Part shown: positions 50,374 to 58,513 of the stretch, one piece after another
How positions within the stretch are numbered: position 1 is the first letter of the stretch
Layout of the letters: every line of letters starts with the position of its first letter
NCBI RefSeq assembly: GCF_023091225.1
Contig: NZ_JAHWXM010000002.1
Coordinates: forward strand, 490,078 to 554,077
Source: Microbacterium galbinum
GTDB taxonomy: Bacteria > Actinomycetota > Actinomycetes > Actinomycetales > Microbacteriaceae
Direction: 5' to 3'
Length of the DNA stretch: 64,000 nucleotides
The notes under the pieces: model-generated
Database searches by the model: none
The model's input: the letters and a program-made list of their open reading frames with translations, nothing else
What the model was told of the DNA's origin: nothing
Translations under genes and position numbers: made by a program

Positions 50374-50435
50374 GCGGCGCGCGGTGCATGTCGCGGAACA
50401 TGCCGCGGCGCGCGGTGCATGTCGCGGAACGTGCC
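50374..50435. repeat. 31-bp tandem repeat, two copies
   Basis: Two 31-base units (50374-50404 and 50405-50435), differing by one base, each contain CATGTCGCGGAAC; the first also forms CATG-N8-CATG symmetry. They lie in the 233-base gap between the DUF1877 gene and the HNH gene, where I see no gene. Further short repeats (GGTGCCCGATC, twice) follow near 50490-50518. Confidence 0.75.
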
Positions 50436-50533
50436 GCTCATGGCACCACTCAGGAACCGGTCACGGACGGGCGGGGAACGCCGCCGATAGCGGTGCCCGA
50501 TCTCGGTGCCCGATCGCGGTCGCCACACTGCGT

Positions 50534-52216
50534 TCATGCGCGCATCGGTGGTCGTGCTCGCCGTTTCGCGGCAGCGGCAGCGGCAGCGGTGGCGGCGGTG
50601 GTGGTGCGGGGTGCGGGTCGGGGTGTTCGCCATTTCTGGTGGGGGTCCCACCAGGCGGGTCCGCGGACGTGGGGTGTGCCGTTGTGCATGCGGATGGTCC
50701 AGCCGGAGGTGTCGAGGGTGCGGTGGTGGTGCCAGCAGAGGGTGACGCCGTTGTCGGTGGTGGTGGGTCCGCCGCGGGAGTGTTCAGTGACGTGGTGGAT
50801 CTCGCACCAGGCGGCGGGGACGTGGCAGCCGGGGATGAGGCACTCGCGGTCACGGAGCGTGATCGCGCGGCGTTGGTGGACGGTGAATACCCGGTCGGTG
50901 GTGTCGATGCCGATGATGCGACCGGTGGGGTCGGAGGTGACGCGTTGGATGCTCCCGCCGCACGCTGTGTGCCGGGCGGTGGCGAGGGAGACCGGGGTGT
51001 CGGTGCCGTCGACGTGCGCCCACCCGCGGCCGGTCGCGTAGTCCTCCGCGGTCACGGAGACGACGAGGGTCGGGGCGGCACCGCCGAGGGAGGGCATGTC
51101 ACTGTGGCGGGCGGCGATCCCGAGGACGGCGGCGAGGGCATCGTGTTGCTTCTGCGCCCGGGACCGCCCATCGACCATCCCACCAGGGTCGCCCGAGGGC
51201 AGGGCACCGTCGGGCGGGAAAACCGCACCGTCGAGAGGGCAGAGGGTGTCGTCGAGAGGGCCGTGCGTCTCGCCGTTCAGCGCATGCTCATCCGTGTCGA
51301 ACCTTGCCTCGTCGGCGGAGGGGACGAACCGCACCCCACTGGCCATGCCCACAGCAGGCTGCGGTGCCGCCGGGATGGGTGGTCCGTCGACTTTCGGGTT
51401 CAGGTACGCATCCCAGATGCGCTGCAACTGCCCCGCCGTCTCGGGCAGCAGTGACCCGCGGATCGGTATCACCCCGTCCTTCACCCGGCCGAGCACGATC
51501 CCGCGGGCGCGCATCGCGCGCTCTTCGGCAGGTTCCGCACCGTCGGGGTCGAGGTACGTCACGATCACGCGTGACAGCAGCTTGAGATCCTCCGGCGTCG
51601 CGGGCGGGCCCGCTTCGAGACGACGCTCGGCATCGGCATCGGCGTACCCATCGGCATCCAGCTCACTGTCACCGTCCGCACTCCCGCTACCGCCACCATC
51701 CACGGCGATGAGCCCCCGCGCGTACTCCGCCAACTCGACATCCGCCCTCAACCGGTCCGCCGCACCGATCCGCGGCCCCGCCTGCTCCACGGGGCCGGTC
51801 GCGGCCAATAGCCCCGCGACCCCGACGGCCCCGTCCAGCAGCGCTTCCCGCAGGGCCGGCCATCGGGCGGGCAGCATCGCCCCGGAGGAGAAGTCCACCT
51901 CCCGCCGGACGACCTTCCCGGCTTTTACCACCCGTGCCGCCCCGGCCGCGTCCGTGCGGAGCACGCGTTGGACGAGTTCGTTCATCGTCCGGCATCCGAA
52001 CAGGCCGCAGAACGCCAATTCTCCCGATCCGGCCGGGCGTTGATCGACCGATCCGACCGTCTCGACGATGACCGCATCCACCCGGCGGGCGAGCTCGCCA
52101 GCGGCGCGGAGGACCTGCATCTTCTCGGCATCCGACAGCCCCGCCAGCGCGTCTGCGCGCAGCACCGCGGCCAGGTCGGCGGCGACCCGGTCCAGGAGTT
52201 CGGCGGTGCTGTTCAT
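50534..52216 (-). CDS. DUF222/13E12-family HNH endonuclease
   Basis: This 560-residue protein has an N-terminal DUF222 helical region (about 1-300; AEKMQVLRAAGELARRVDAVIVETVGSVDQRP), a variable Pro/Asp-rich middle, and a C-terminal HNH domain near residues 470-540. The latter reads RDRECLIPGCHVPAAWCEIHHVTEHSRGGPTTTDNGVTLCWHHHRTLDTSG, with Cys zinc ligands, the HH pair and the NxxxLCxxHH end. The tail ends in an Ala run. The family (M. tuberculosis REP13E12) is abundant and often multicopy in actinobacteria; nuclease activity is likely but its role is unclear. The ATG at 52216 is preferred over the longer frame, which enters repeat DNA. Confidence 0.88.
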   Translation of the reverse strand: MNSTAELLDRVAADLAAVLRADALAGLSDAEKMQVLRAAGELARRVDAVIVETVGSVDQRPAGSGELAFCGLFGCRTMNELVQRVLRTDAAGAARVVKAGKVVRREVDFSSGAMLPARWPALREALLDGAVGVAGLLAATGPVEQAGPRIGAADRLRADVELAEYARGLIAVDGGGSGSADGDSELDADGYADADAERRLEAGPPATPEDLKLLSRVIVTYLDPDGAEPAEERAMRARGIVLGRVKDGVIPIRGSLLPETAGQLQRIWDAYLNPKVDGPPIPAAPQPAVGMASGVRFVPSADEARFDTDEHALNGETHGPLDDTLCPLDGAVFPPDGALPSGDPGGMVDGRSRAQKQHDALAAVLGIAARHSDMPSLGGAAPTLVVSVTAEDYATGRGWAHVDGTDTPVSLATARHTACGGSIQRVTSDPTGRIIGIDTTDRVFTVHQRRAITLRDRECLIPGCHVPAAWCEIHHVTEHSRGGPTTTDNGVTLCWHHHRTLDTSGWTIRMHNGTPHVRGPAWWDPHQKWRTPRPAPRTTTAATAAAAAAAKRRARPPMRA

Positions 52217-52341
52217 ACGTCCCAGTCCACCAGTAGCCACCGACATTCCGAAACGAAAACCCCAGGCCAAAGGAGATATCGACGCGATCGGTGGAGAACT
52301 CGGGGCAACACGGCAGCGGTGCAGAACGAGTGCACACGGGC

Positions 52342-52461
52342 GGGACCCTTCGACAGGCTCAGGGACCCAGCAGCGACAGGGACGAGGCCCTTCGTCTCGC
52401 TGCGCTCGCTCAGGAACCGGGTGTGAGAGGGGTGGGGCCCTTCGACAAAATCCAGGGACCC
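52342..52461. repeat. cluster of three dispersed REP-like elements
   Basis: The elements are 52342-52368 (CCCTTCGACAGGCTCAGGGACCC core), 52386-52418 (CCTTCGTCTCGCTGCGCTCG core) and 52435-52461 (CCCTTCGACAAAATCCAGGG core). All share GGNCCCTTCG at one end and a CAGGG/CAGGAACC-like other end. A relative of the second lies in the dehydrogenase gene at 42484. They fill most of the 267-base gap between the HNH and EamA genes; I see no other feature there. Confidence 0.8.
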
Positions 52462-52483
52462 AACTGAGGGGACAAGCACCACC

Positions 52484-53356
52484 TCACACCGCGAGCAGCA
52501 CGATCCCCGCGACCACGACCGCCGACGCGCCCACTCGCCACCACGGGCGCGATTCGCGCAGCACCAGCACCCCGAACAGACTCACGATCACCACGCTCAC
52601 CTCGCGCAGCGGCGCGACGAGTGCGACCGGCGCGATCTGGATCGCCGTCAGCACGAGGATGTACGACAGCGGCGACAGCACCCCGAACGCCACGATGCGC
52701 CGCCACTGGGTTCGTCCGAGCATCCGCACCGCCGCCCACTGTCCGCGCACGCCGACGGCCAGAGAGTAGAACGGCACCTGCAGCAGGGTCGTTCCGACCA
52801 TGAACGCCACCGGCGAGAGACCCCAGGTGCGCACGGCGTGGGCGTCCCAGATCGTGTAGATCGCGATCGCGACACCGGTGAGAACCCCGAACACCAGACC
52901 CGGGTCGATCCGACGACCCGCATCGCCACGTCCCCCGCGGTCGACGAGACCGATCGCGACCACGCCCGCGATCACCGCGGCCACTCCGACCAGCGCCAGC
53001 ACCGATGGGCGCTCTCCGAGCAGCAGAACCGCGATGATCACCGAGAGGAACGGCCCCGTGCCCCGGGCCGTGGCGTAGACGGTCGAGAGGTTTCCCTCCT
53101 GGTAGCCGCGCTGCAGCACGAACATGTAACCGACGTGCAGTACCGCCGAAACCCCGACGCCCAGCAGGAACGAGCCGAGATCGGATGCCCCGATCCCGCC
53201 CGTGAACGGGATCGCTCCGGCCCAGACCACCGTGCTGCCGACCGCTCCCCACCACAGGAACGGCATGCCGGCGCGGCTGATGCCGTGGGCGATGATGTTC
53301 CACGCGGCGTGCGAGAGTGCGGCGCCGATGACGAGCGCGAAGGCGAGAGCGGACAT
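52484..53356 (-). CDS. EamA/DMT transporter under riboswitch control
   Basis: This 290-residue protein has ten hydrophobic helices in two EamA repeats: FALVIGAALSHAAWNIIAHGISR, YATARGTGPFLSVIIAVLLLGERPS, IYTIWDAHAVRTWG and PLREVSVVIVSLFGVLVLRES. That is the drug/metabolite transporter superfamily. The ATG at 53356 gives the family start (MSALAFALV); the longer open frame upstream is the structured leader. Because the leader resembles ykkC RNAs, export of guanidine or of a related cation is the first guess, but EamA substrates vary widely. Confidence 0.85.
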   Translation of the reverse strand: MSALAFALVIGAALSHAAWNIIAHGISRAGMPFLWWGAVGSTVVWAGAIPFTGGIGASDLGSFLLGVGVSAVLHVGYMFVLQRGYQEGNLSTVYATARGTGPFLSVIIAVLLLGERPSVLALVGVAAVIAGVVAIGLVDRGGRGDAGRRIDPGLVFGVLTGVAIAIYTIWDAHAVRTWGLSPVAFMVGTTLLQVPFYSLAVGVRGQWAAVRMLGRTQWRRIVAFGVLSPLSYILVLTAIQIAPVALVAPLREVSVVIVSLFGVLVLRESRPWWRVGASAVVVAGIVLLAV

Positions 53357-53384
53357 ACGGGAACCCTTCCGGCCGCCGCGGGCG

Positions 53385-53500
53385 CGACGAACAGGGCTCC
53401 TCCGGGCTTTTGTCCTGTCAGATGACGGCTCGCCTGCGGAGGCGAGCCGTGGCGCCGCTCGGACCAGTCGGGCGAACCCCGGAACCCTAGGCGCTATCGA
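53385..53500 (-). promoter_or_regulatory. ykkC-class riboswitch (guanidine-I or relative)
   Basis: On the minus strand the leader contains, in order, CTAGGGTTCCG (53480-53490), GACTGGTCCGAGC (near 53458-53470), a long stem-loop of ACGGCTCGCCT with AGGCGAGCCGT (53425-53449), and GGACAAAAGCCCGGAGGAG (53397-53415). These blocks and their order are the ykkC consensus as I know it. Subtype 1 binds guanidine; subtype 2 variants bind ppGpp, PRPP or nucleotides, and I cannot tell them apart with certainty here. The EamA ATG follows about 40 bases later, with GGAAGGG before it, so control of translation start is possible. Confidence 0.78.
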
Positions 53501-53589
53501 GGTGCACCCTACTCCCCCGAGGTGAACGATCGAGCACGACACCATCCGCGGGTACGCTCGAAGGACGCCCGTCTGCAGGAAGGCCCTCC

Positions 53590-54873
53590 ATGCCCGTCAC
53601 TCCGGTCGCCCTCGCCCACGCCGAGGACCTCGCCGACTTCGTCGCCGCCTCCCCCTCGAGCTATCACGCCGCGACCGAGATCGCCCGCCGCCTCGAGGAC
53701 TCGGGCTTCACGCGCCTGAACGAGGAGGATGCCTGGCCCGCACAGCCCGGCGGTCGCTTCGTCGTGGTGCGCGACGGCGCGACGATCGCCTGGGTGGTGC
53801 CGACGGATGCCTCGCCCACCACACCCGTGCACGTCTTCGGCGCGCATACGGATTCCCCCGGTTTCAAGCTCAAGCCGCAGCCGACAACCGGTACCCGCGG
53901 CTGGCTGCAGGCCGCCGTCGAGGTGTACGGCGGACCTCTCCTGAACTCCTGGCTCGACCGTGAGCTGCGGCTCGCCGGGCGCCTGGCGCTGACCGGCGGC
54001 CGCGTCGTGCTCGCCGACACCGGCGCGCTGCTGCGCCTGCCGCAGTTGGCCATCCACCTCGACCGCACCGCGAACAGCGGGCTCGCTCTCGACAAGCAGG
54101 TGGAGACGCAGCCGGTCTGGGGTCTCGGCGACCCGAGCGAGGCCAACGTGCTCGGCGAGCTCGCGGCATCCGCCGGTGTCGACGCCGCCGATATCCGCGG
54201 CTACGACGTCGTGATCGCCGACACCGCTCGCGGCGCCGTGTTCGGCAAGGACGACGCCTTCTTCGCCTCGGGTCGCCTCGACGACCTCGCCTCGGTGCAC
54301 GCGGGCGTCGTCGCCCTCGCCGCGCACGAGACCGAGGCGGGCGCCCCGATCGCGGTGCTCGCGGCCTTCGATCACGAGGAGCTCGGCTCGAACTCGCGCT
54401 CCGGCGCCGCCGGCCCCTTCCTCGAAGACATCCTGGGGCGCATCTCCGACGGGCTGGGGGCGGATGCCTCGGAGCGCCGACGCGCCTTCGCGTCGTCATG
54501 GTGCCTGTCGAGCGACGTCGGCCACTCGGTGCACCCGAACTACGTCGGCAAGCACGACCCCGTCGTGCAGCCGGTGCTCGGATCGGGTCCGATCCTCAAG
54601 CTCAACGCCAACCAGCGCTACGCGACGGATGCTCTCGGCGCCGCCGCCTGGCACGCCTGGTGCGAGCGGGCCGGCGTGCCGACGCAGGAGTTCGTGTCGA
54701 ACAACGGGGTGCCGTGCGGCTCGACGATCGGACCGATCACGGCGACCCGCCTCGGCATCCGCACGGTCGACGTCGGCATCCCGATCCTGTCGATGCACTC
54801 CGCGCGCGAGCTCGCCGGCGTCTCCGACCTCCACGATCTCGCCCGCACCGCCGAGGCGTTCTTCCGGTCCTGA
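53590..54873 (+). CDS. apeB: M18-family aminopeptidase
   Basis: The 427-residue protein has DFVAASPSSYHAATEIARRLEDSGFTRLNE, HVFGAHTDSPGFKLKP (metal His-Asp), SGRLDDLASVHAGV, AAFDHEELGSNSRSGA (metal and general-base Glu pair) and SSDVGHSVHPNYVGKHD. That is the complete M18 metallo-aminopeptidase set (usual length about 430). It should remove N-terminal acidic or hydrophobic residues in the cytoplasm using two zinc ions. AGGAAGG precedes the ATG. Confidence 0.93.
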   Translation: MPVTPVALAHAEDLADFVAASPSSYHAATEIARRLEDSGFTRLNEEDAWPAQPGGRFVVVRDGATIAWVVPTDASPTTPVHVFGAHTDSPGFKLKPQPTTGTRGWLQAAVEVYGGPLLNSWLDRELRLAGRLALTGGRVVLADTGALLRLPQLAIHLDRTANSGLALDKQVETQPVWGLGDPSEANVLGELAASAGVDAADIRGYDVVIADTARGAVFGKDDAFFASGRLDDLASVHAGVVALAAHETEAGAPIAVLAAFDHEELGSNSRSGAAGPFLEDILGRISDGLGADASERRRAFASSWCLSSDVGHSVHPNYVGKHDPVVQPVLGSGPILKLNANQRYATDALGAAAWHAWCERAGVPTQEFVSNNGVPCGSTIGPITATRLGIRTVDVGIPILSMHSARELAGVSDLHDLARTAEAFFRS

Positions 54874-54976
54874 CCGGGTCCTGACCCGGGTCTCGACCCC
54901 GTCCTGACCCCTGCCCTGATCCGGCGTCGTTCGTCGCATTCGCCCCGATGTCGGCGCACGGTGCCAGGATGAGGGG

Positions 54977-56416
54977 ATGACGCAGAACCCGCCCGGCCTC
55001 ATCGAGCGCGCCGGCATCGAGATCATCCCCGAGTCCGAGCGCACCGCGAAGCCGCGCGACCTGTTCTGGCCGTGGTTCGCGGCGAACGTGTCGGTCTTCG
55101 GCATGTCGTACGGATCGTTCGTGCTCGGCTTCGGCATCTCGTTCTGGCAGGCGACGATCGTCTCGGTCGTGGGCATCGTGGTGTCGTTCCTGCTGTGCGG
55201 GCTCATCGCGATCGCCGGCAAGCGCGGATCGGCGCCGACCATGGTGCTCTCGCGCGCGGCGTTCGGGGTGCACGGGCAGAAGGTACCCGGCATCGTGTCG
55301 TGGCTGACGTCGATCGGCTGGGAGACGTTCCTCGCCATCATGGCCGTGCTCGCGACCGCCACCGTCATCACGCAGCTCGGCGGCGACGGCGACAGCATCG
55401 CCGTCAAGATCACGGCGACCGTCATCGTCGCGGCGCTCATCGTGGGCGCCTCGGTGCTCGGCTACCACGCCATCATGAAGATGCAGTCGGTGCTCACCTG
55501 GCTCACCGGCGCCGTGACGATCCTCTACGTGATCCTCGCCGCGCCCAGCATCGATCTCGAGGCGGTGCTCGCGCGTCCGGACGGCGGCATCGGACAGGTG
55601 ATCGGCGCCCTCGTCATGGTGATGACCGGTTTCGGACTCGGCTGGATCAACATCGCCGCCGACTGGTCGCGCTACCAGAAGCGCACGGCATCCGACGGGG
55701 CGATCGTCGCGTGGAACACGATCGGCGGATCGGTCGCTCCCGTGATCCTGGTGGTGTTCGGTCTGCTGCTCGCGGGGTCCAACGACGATCTCTTCGCCGC
55801 CGTGCAGGCCGACCCGATCGGCGCCCTCGCGACCATCCTCCCGCTGTGGGTGCTCGTGCCGTTCCTGCTCACCGCCGTGCTCGCCCTCGTCTCGGGCGCG
55901 GTGCTCGGCATCTACTCCTCGGGCCTCACACTGCTCAGCCTCGGCATCCGCATCCCCCGCCCCTCCGCCGCCGCGATCGACGGCGTCATCCTGACGATCG
56001 GCACCATCTTCGTCGTGTTCTTCGCGACCGACTTCCTCGGCCCGTTCCAGAGCTTCCTCATCACGCTGGGTGTTCCGCTGGCGTCGTGGGCGGGCATCCT
56101 CATCGCCGACATCCTGCGCCGCCGCAAGGACTACGACGAGAAAGCGCTGTTCGACGCGAAGGGTCGCTATGGCTCCTGGGACTGGATCTCGATCGGCACG
56201 ATGGTCGTCACGAGCGTGATCGGGTGGGGGCTCGTCCTCAACGGCTTCGCCGAAGATGCCCCGTGGAACAACTGGCAGGGCTACCTGCTCTTCCTCGTCG
56301 GGGGCACCGAGGGCGACTTCGCGTACGCGAACCTCGGCGTCTTCTTCGCGCTCGTGCTCTCGTTCCTCGTGACGTACATCGCGCGTGCGGGCAAGATCCG
56401 GCGGCAGGAGGCGTGA
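54977..56416 (+). CDS. NCS1-family purine/cytosine permease
   Basis: This 479-residue protein has 12 membrane helices of the NCS1 family: RDLFWPWFAANVSVFGMSYGSFVLGFGISFWQA, RGSAPTMVLSRAAFGVHGQKVPGIVSWLTSIGWETF and GLGWINIAADWSRYQKRTASDGAIVAWNTIGG. CodB-like cytosine/purine uptake by cation symport is likely, though the ligand may be another base or cofactor precursor. The stop overlaps the next gene (GTGA), so the two form one unit and the cargo may be the hydrolase substrate. CAGGAT and six bases precede the ATG. Confidence 0.87.
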   Translation: MTQNPPGLIERAGIEIIPESERTAKPRDLFWPWFAANVSVFGMSYGSFVLGFGISFWQATIVSVVGIVVSFLLCGLIAIAGKRGSAPTMVLSRAAFGVHGQKVPGIVSWLTSIGWETFLAIMAVLATATVITQLGGDGDSIAVKITATVIVAALIVGASVLGYHAIMKMQSVLTWLTGAVTILYVILAAPSIDLEAVLARPDGGIGQVIGALVMVMTGFGLGWINIAADWSRYQKRTASDGAIVAWNTIGGSVAPVILVVFGLLLAGSNDDLFAAVQADPIGALATILPLWVLVPFLLTAVLALVSGAVLGIYSSGLTLLSLGIRIPRPSAAAIDGVILTIGTIFVVFFATDFLGPFQSFLITLGVPLASWAGILIADILRRRKDYDEKALFDAKGRYGSWDWISIGTMVVTSVIGWGLVLNGFAEDAPWNNWQGYLLFLVGGTEGDFAYANLGVFFALVLSFLVTYIARAGKIRRQEA

Positions 56417-57018
56417 GCGCCTCGGCGGGCGCGACGCCGCCGGCGGAAACCGGAACGGCGGCACCCGAGACCGAGCAGTCGTGGTTGATCGTGGTCGATC
56501 CGCAGGCGATCTTCGCGGCACCGGATTCCGCCTGGGGTTCGCCGTTCTTCGCCGAGGCGATGCCCCGTATCCGGGCTCTCGCGGAATCCTTCGGCGAGCG
56601 CGTGCTCGTGACGCGATGGATGCCGACGGCCGATCGCGCGACCTCGTGGGGTGACTACTTCGCCGCCTGGCCGTTCGCCGATCAGCCGCCGACCGACCCG
56701 TTGTTCGCTCTCGTACCCGAAGCCTCCACCCTGTCGCCGCTGCCGACGCTCGACCTGCCGACGTTCGGCAAGTGGGGCGCCGACATCGAGCGGATCGTCG
56801 GACGCGGCGCGCACATCGTGCTGGCCGGCGTCTCCACGGACTGCTGCGTGATCTCGACGGCGCTGGCCGCCGCGGATGCCGGGGCCCACGTCACCGTCGC
56901 GGCCGATGCCTGCGCGGGGTCGACCGCCGAGAACCACGCCGCCGCCGTTCAGGTGATGGGCCTCTACCCGCCGCAGATCACCATCAGCGACACGGCGACG
57001 GTGCTCGCGGGGCGCTGA
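56413..57018 (+). CDS. isochorismatase-family cysteine hydrolase
   Basis: The GTG at 56413 overlaps the permease stop and gives 201 residues. SWLIVVDPQAIF (catalytic Asp), TFGKWGADIERIV (catalytic Lys) and VLAGVSTDCCVISTALAAADAGAHVTV (nucleophile Cys in STDCC) are the isochorismatase-like amidohydrolase triad. The first 22 residues are low-complexity and probably flexible. Nicotinamidase, ureidoacrylate or biuret amidohydrolase-type activity is possible. The coupled NCS1 permease points to a nitrogen heterocycle or its breakdown product. Confidence 0.87.
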   Translation: MSASAGATPPAETGTAAPETEQSWLIVVDPQAIFAAPDSAWGSPFFAEAMPRIRALAESFGERVLVTRWMPTADRATSWGDYFAAWPFADQPPTDPLFALVPEASTLSPLPTLDLPTFGKWGADIERIVGRGAHIVLAGVSTDCCVISTALAAADAGAHVTVAADACAGSTAENHAAAVQVMGLYPPQITISDTATVLAGR

Positions 57019-57021
57019 ACC

Positions 57022-57094
57022 CGGAACGCCGACACCGGAACGCCGACACTTGAACGCCGATGGCGGAGCTTTGAGCCCGAGATCAGGAGCTCCG
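57022..57094. terminator. 14-bp tandem repeats followed by a hairpin
   Basis: Two exact 14-base units (CGGAACGCCGACAC, 57022-57049) and a degenerate third are followed by CGGAGCT (57064-57070) pairing with AGCTCCG (57088-57094) around a 17-base loop. It lies between convergent genes and could end both transcripts. Confidence 0.6.
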
Positions 57095-57805
57095 TCAGGC
57101 GGATGCCCGCACGGCTGCCGCGATGTCGGCCGGTGATCCGCGCCAGGGGGCTCCGTGCCCGGGAAGCACCCACGAAGCCGAGACCCCGGCGAGCCGATCG
57201 AGGGAGGCGAGCGCCTCGGCCGGCTCATCCGTGAACGGGGCGGGCTGCGCACCGACCTGCCCGGTGAGCACGTGCCGGGTGGTGAGCGCGTCGCCGACGA
57301 AGACGGCCTCGACGAGAGGAACGTGCACGGCGATGCTGCCGGGCGAGTGACCCGGCATCCCGATCACGACGGGCGAGCCGGGCAGGTCGAGCACGTCTCC
57401 GTCGCCGACCTCGCGCACCTCCGCGACGTGGTGCGTGCGGAAGGCGTTCTTGCGCAGCCCGTAGCCGACGAAGCCGAGCATCGGCCCGACCCGCGCCGGC
57501 CCCATCGCGGTCTTCGGCTTCTCGCCCGTGCGCACGCGGTGCGCATCGGCGGCATGGATGAACACGGGCACCCCGCCCTCGCGCCGCAGTCGTTCGGCGA
57601 AGCCGATGTGGTCGCTGTCGCCGTGGGTGAGCACGACGCCGCGGATGTCGCTGAGCGGGCGCCCGATCTCGGCGAGAGTGCGCTGCAGATCGCGCCAGTG
57701 TCCGGGGAGTCCGGCATCGACGAGCGTGATGCCCTCGGGCGTCTCGATCAGGTAGGAGGCGACGATGTCGTTGCCGAGGCGGTGGAGGTGCGGGGCGAGC
57801 AGCAT
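57095..57805 (-). CDS. MBL-fold metallo-hydrolase
   Basis: This 236-residue protein has the metallo-beta-lactamase motif LTHGDSDHIGFAERL (HxxxDH, with the first His of HxHxDH replaced by the HGDSDH arrangement), TLVDAGLPGHW, VIGMPGHSPGSIAVHVP (metal His) and VLPGHGAPWRGSP (last His). Glyoxalase II-like or lactonase-like hydrolysis is possible. It is divergent from a TetR regulator whose promoter palindromes lie in the shared gap, so that regulator probably controls it. AAAGGA precedes the ATG. Confidence 0.87.
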   Translation of the reverse strand: MLLAPHLHRLGNDIVASYLIETPEGITLVDAGLPGHWRDLQRTLAEIGRPLSDIRGVVLTHGDSDHIGFAERLRREGGVPVFIHAADAHRVRTGEKPKTAMGPARVGPMLGFVGYGLRKNAFRTHHVAEVREVGDGDVLDLPGSPVVIGMPGHSPGSIAVHVPLVEAVFVGDALTTRHVLTGQVGAQPAPFTDEPAEALASLDRLAGVSASWVLPGHGAPWRGSPADIAAAVRASA

Positions 57806-57843
57806 GGCGGGGTCCTTTCTGGACGGGTGCGATCGACGGACGA

Positions 57844-57891
57844 TTGCGAAGGCTACGATACGTAGCTATCATGGCTACTGTCAATAGCCAT
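57844..57891 (+). promoter_or_regulatory. TetR promoter with two nested palindromes
   Basis: -35 TTGCGA (57844-57849), 17-base spacer, -10 TATCAT (57867-57872). A 15-bp dyad GCTAC-N5-GTAGC lies inside the spacer (57852-57866). A 21-bp dyad ATGGCTA-N7-TAGCCAT (57871-57891) covers the -10 edge and transcription start. Both fit repressor binding, and the second also covers the first possible start codon. Confidence 0.75.
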
Positions 57892-57904
57892 GAAGGAGGC
57901 GCCC

Positions 57905-58456
57905 GTGCCGGCACCCGAACGCACCTCGACCGAGGCCATCGTCGCCGCCGGTCGCGCGATCCTCGAGGAATCGGGGCCGGCGAGCCTCACGATGCAGGCC
58001 GTCGCCACCCGCGTCGGCGTGCGCGCCCCCTCGCTCTACAAGCGCGTGCGCGATCGCGATGCCCTCCTCACCGCGGTGGCCGAGGCCGCGATCGACGAGC
58101 TCGGCTCGCGTCTCGCCGACTCCGGCGCCGCCACCGACACCGACAACTCAGGTACCGACCTCACGAAGCTCGCCGAGGTCTACCGCGCCTTCGCGCACGA
58201 GCACCCCGAGAGCTTCCGGCTGATGTTCACGGCATCCGCTCCCGTCGACGCGCTGCACCGCGCGTCGGAGCCCGTGCTGCGCGCTGCCGCCGCGCTCGTC
58301 GGCGAGGCGGATGCCCTCGACGCCGCGCGCCTGTTCACCGCCTGGGCGACGGGATTCCTGCAGATGGAGCTGTCGGGGGCGTTCCGGCTCGGCGGCGACG
58401 TCGGCCAGGCCTTCGACTACGGGCTGCGCAGGCTCCTCGCAGGGCTGGCCGCCTGA
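57905..58456 (+). CDS. TetR/AcrR-family regulator
   Basis: The 183-residue protein has an HTH at about residues 10-55 (AIVAAGRAILEESGPASLTMQAVATRVGVRAPSLYKRVRDRDALL) and a helical C-terminal domain of the WHG type (FAHEHPESFRLMFTA...AARLFTAWATGFLQMELSGAF). GTG at 57905 is preferred: it follows GAAGGAGG at five bases, whereas the in-frame ATG at 57890 lies inside the operator dyad and carries no SD. It is divergent from the MBL hydrolase and very likely regulates it and itself. Confidence 0.83.
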   Translation: MPAPERTSTEAIVAAGRAILEESGPASLTMQAVATRVGVRAPSLYKRVRDRDALLTAVAEAAIDELGSRLADSGAATDTDNSGTDLTKLAEVYRAFAHEHPESFRLMFTASAPVDALHRASEPVLRAAAALVGEADALDAARLFTAWATGFLQMELSGAFRLGGDVGQAFDYGLRRLLAGLAA

Positions 58457-58513
58457 CCGCCTGAAAGCCTGACGCCCGGAAAGCCCGCAGGCCCGACCGC
58501 CCGCAGCGACGGC

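Noticed and set aside
50301..50533. Possible short gene between the DUF1877 and HNH genes
   Set aside because: Open frames here are made of repeat sequence and have no SD or family match.
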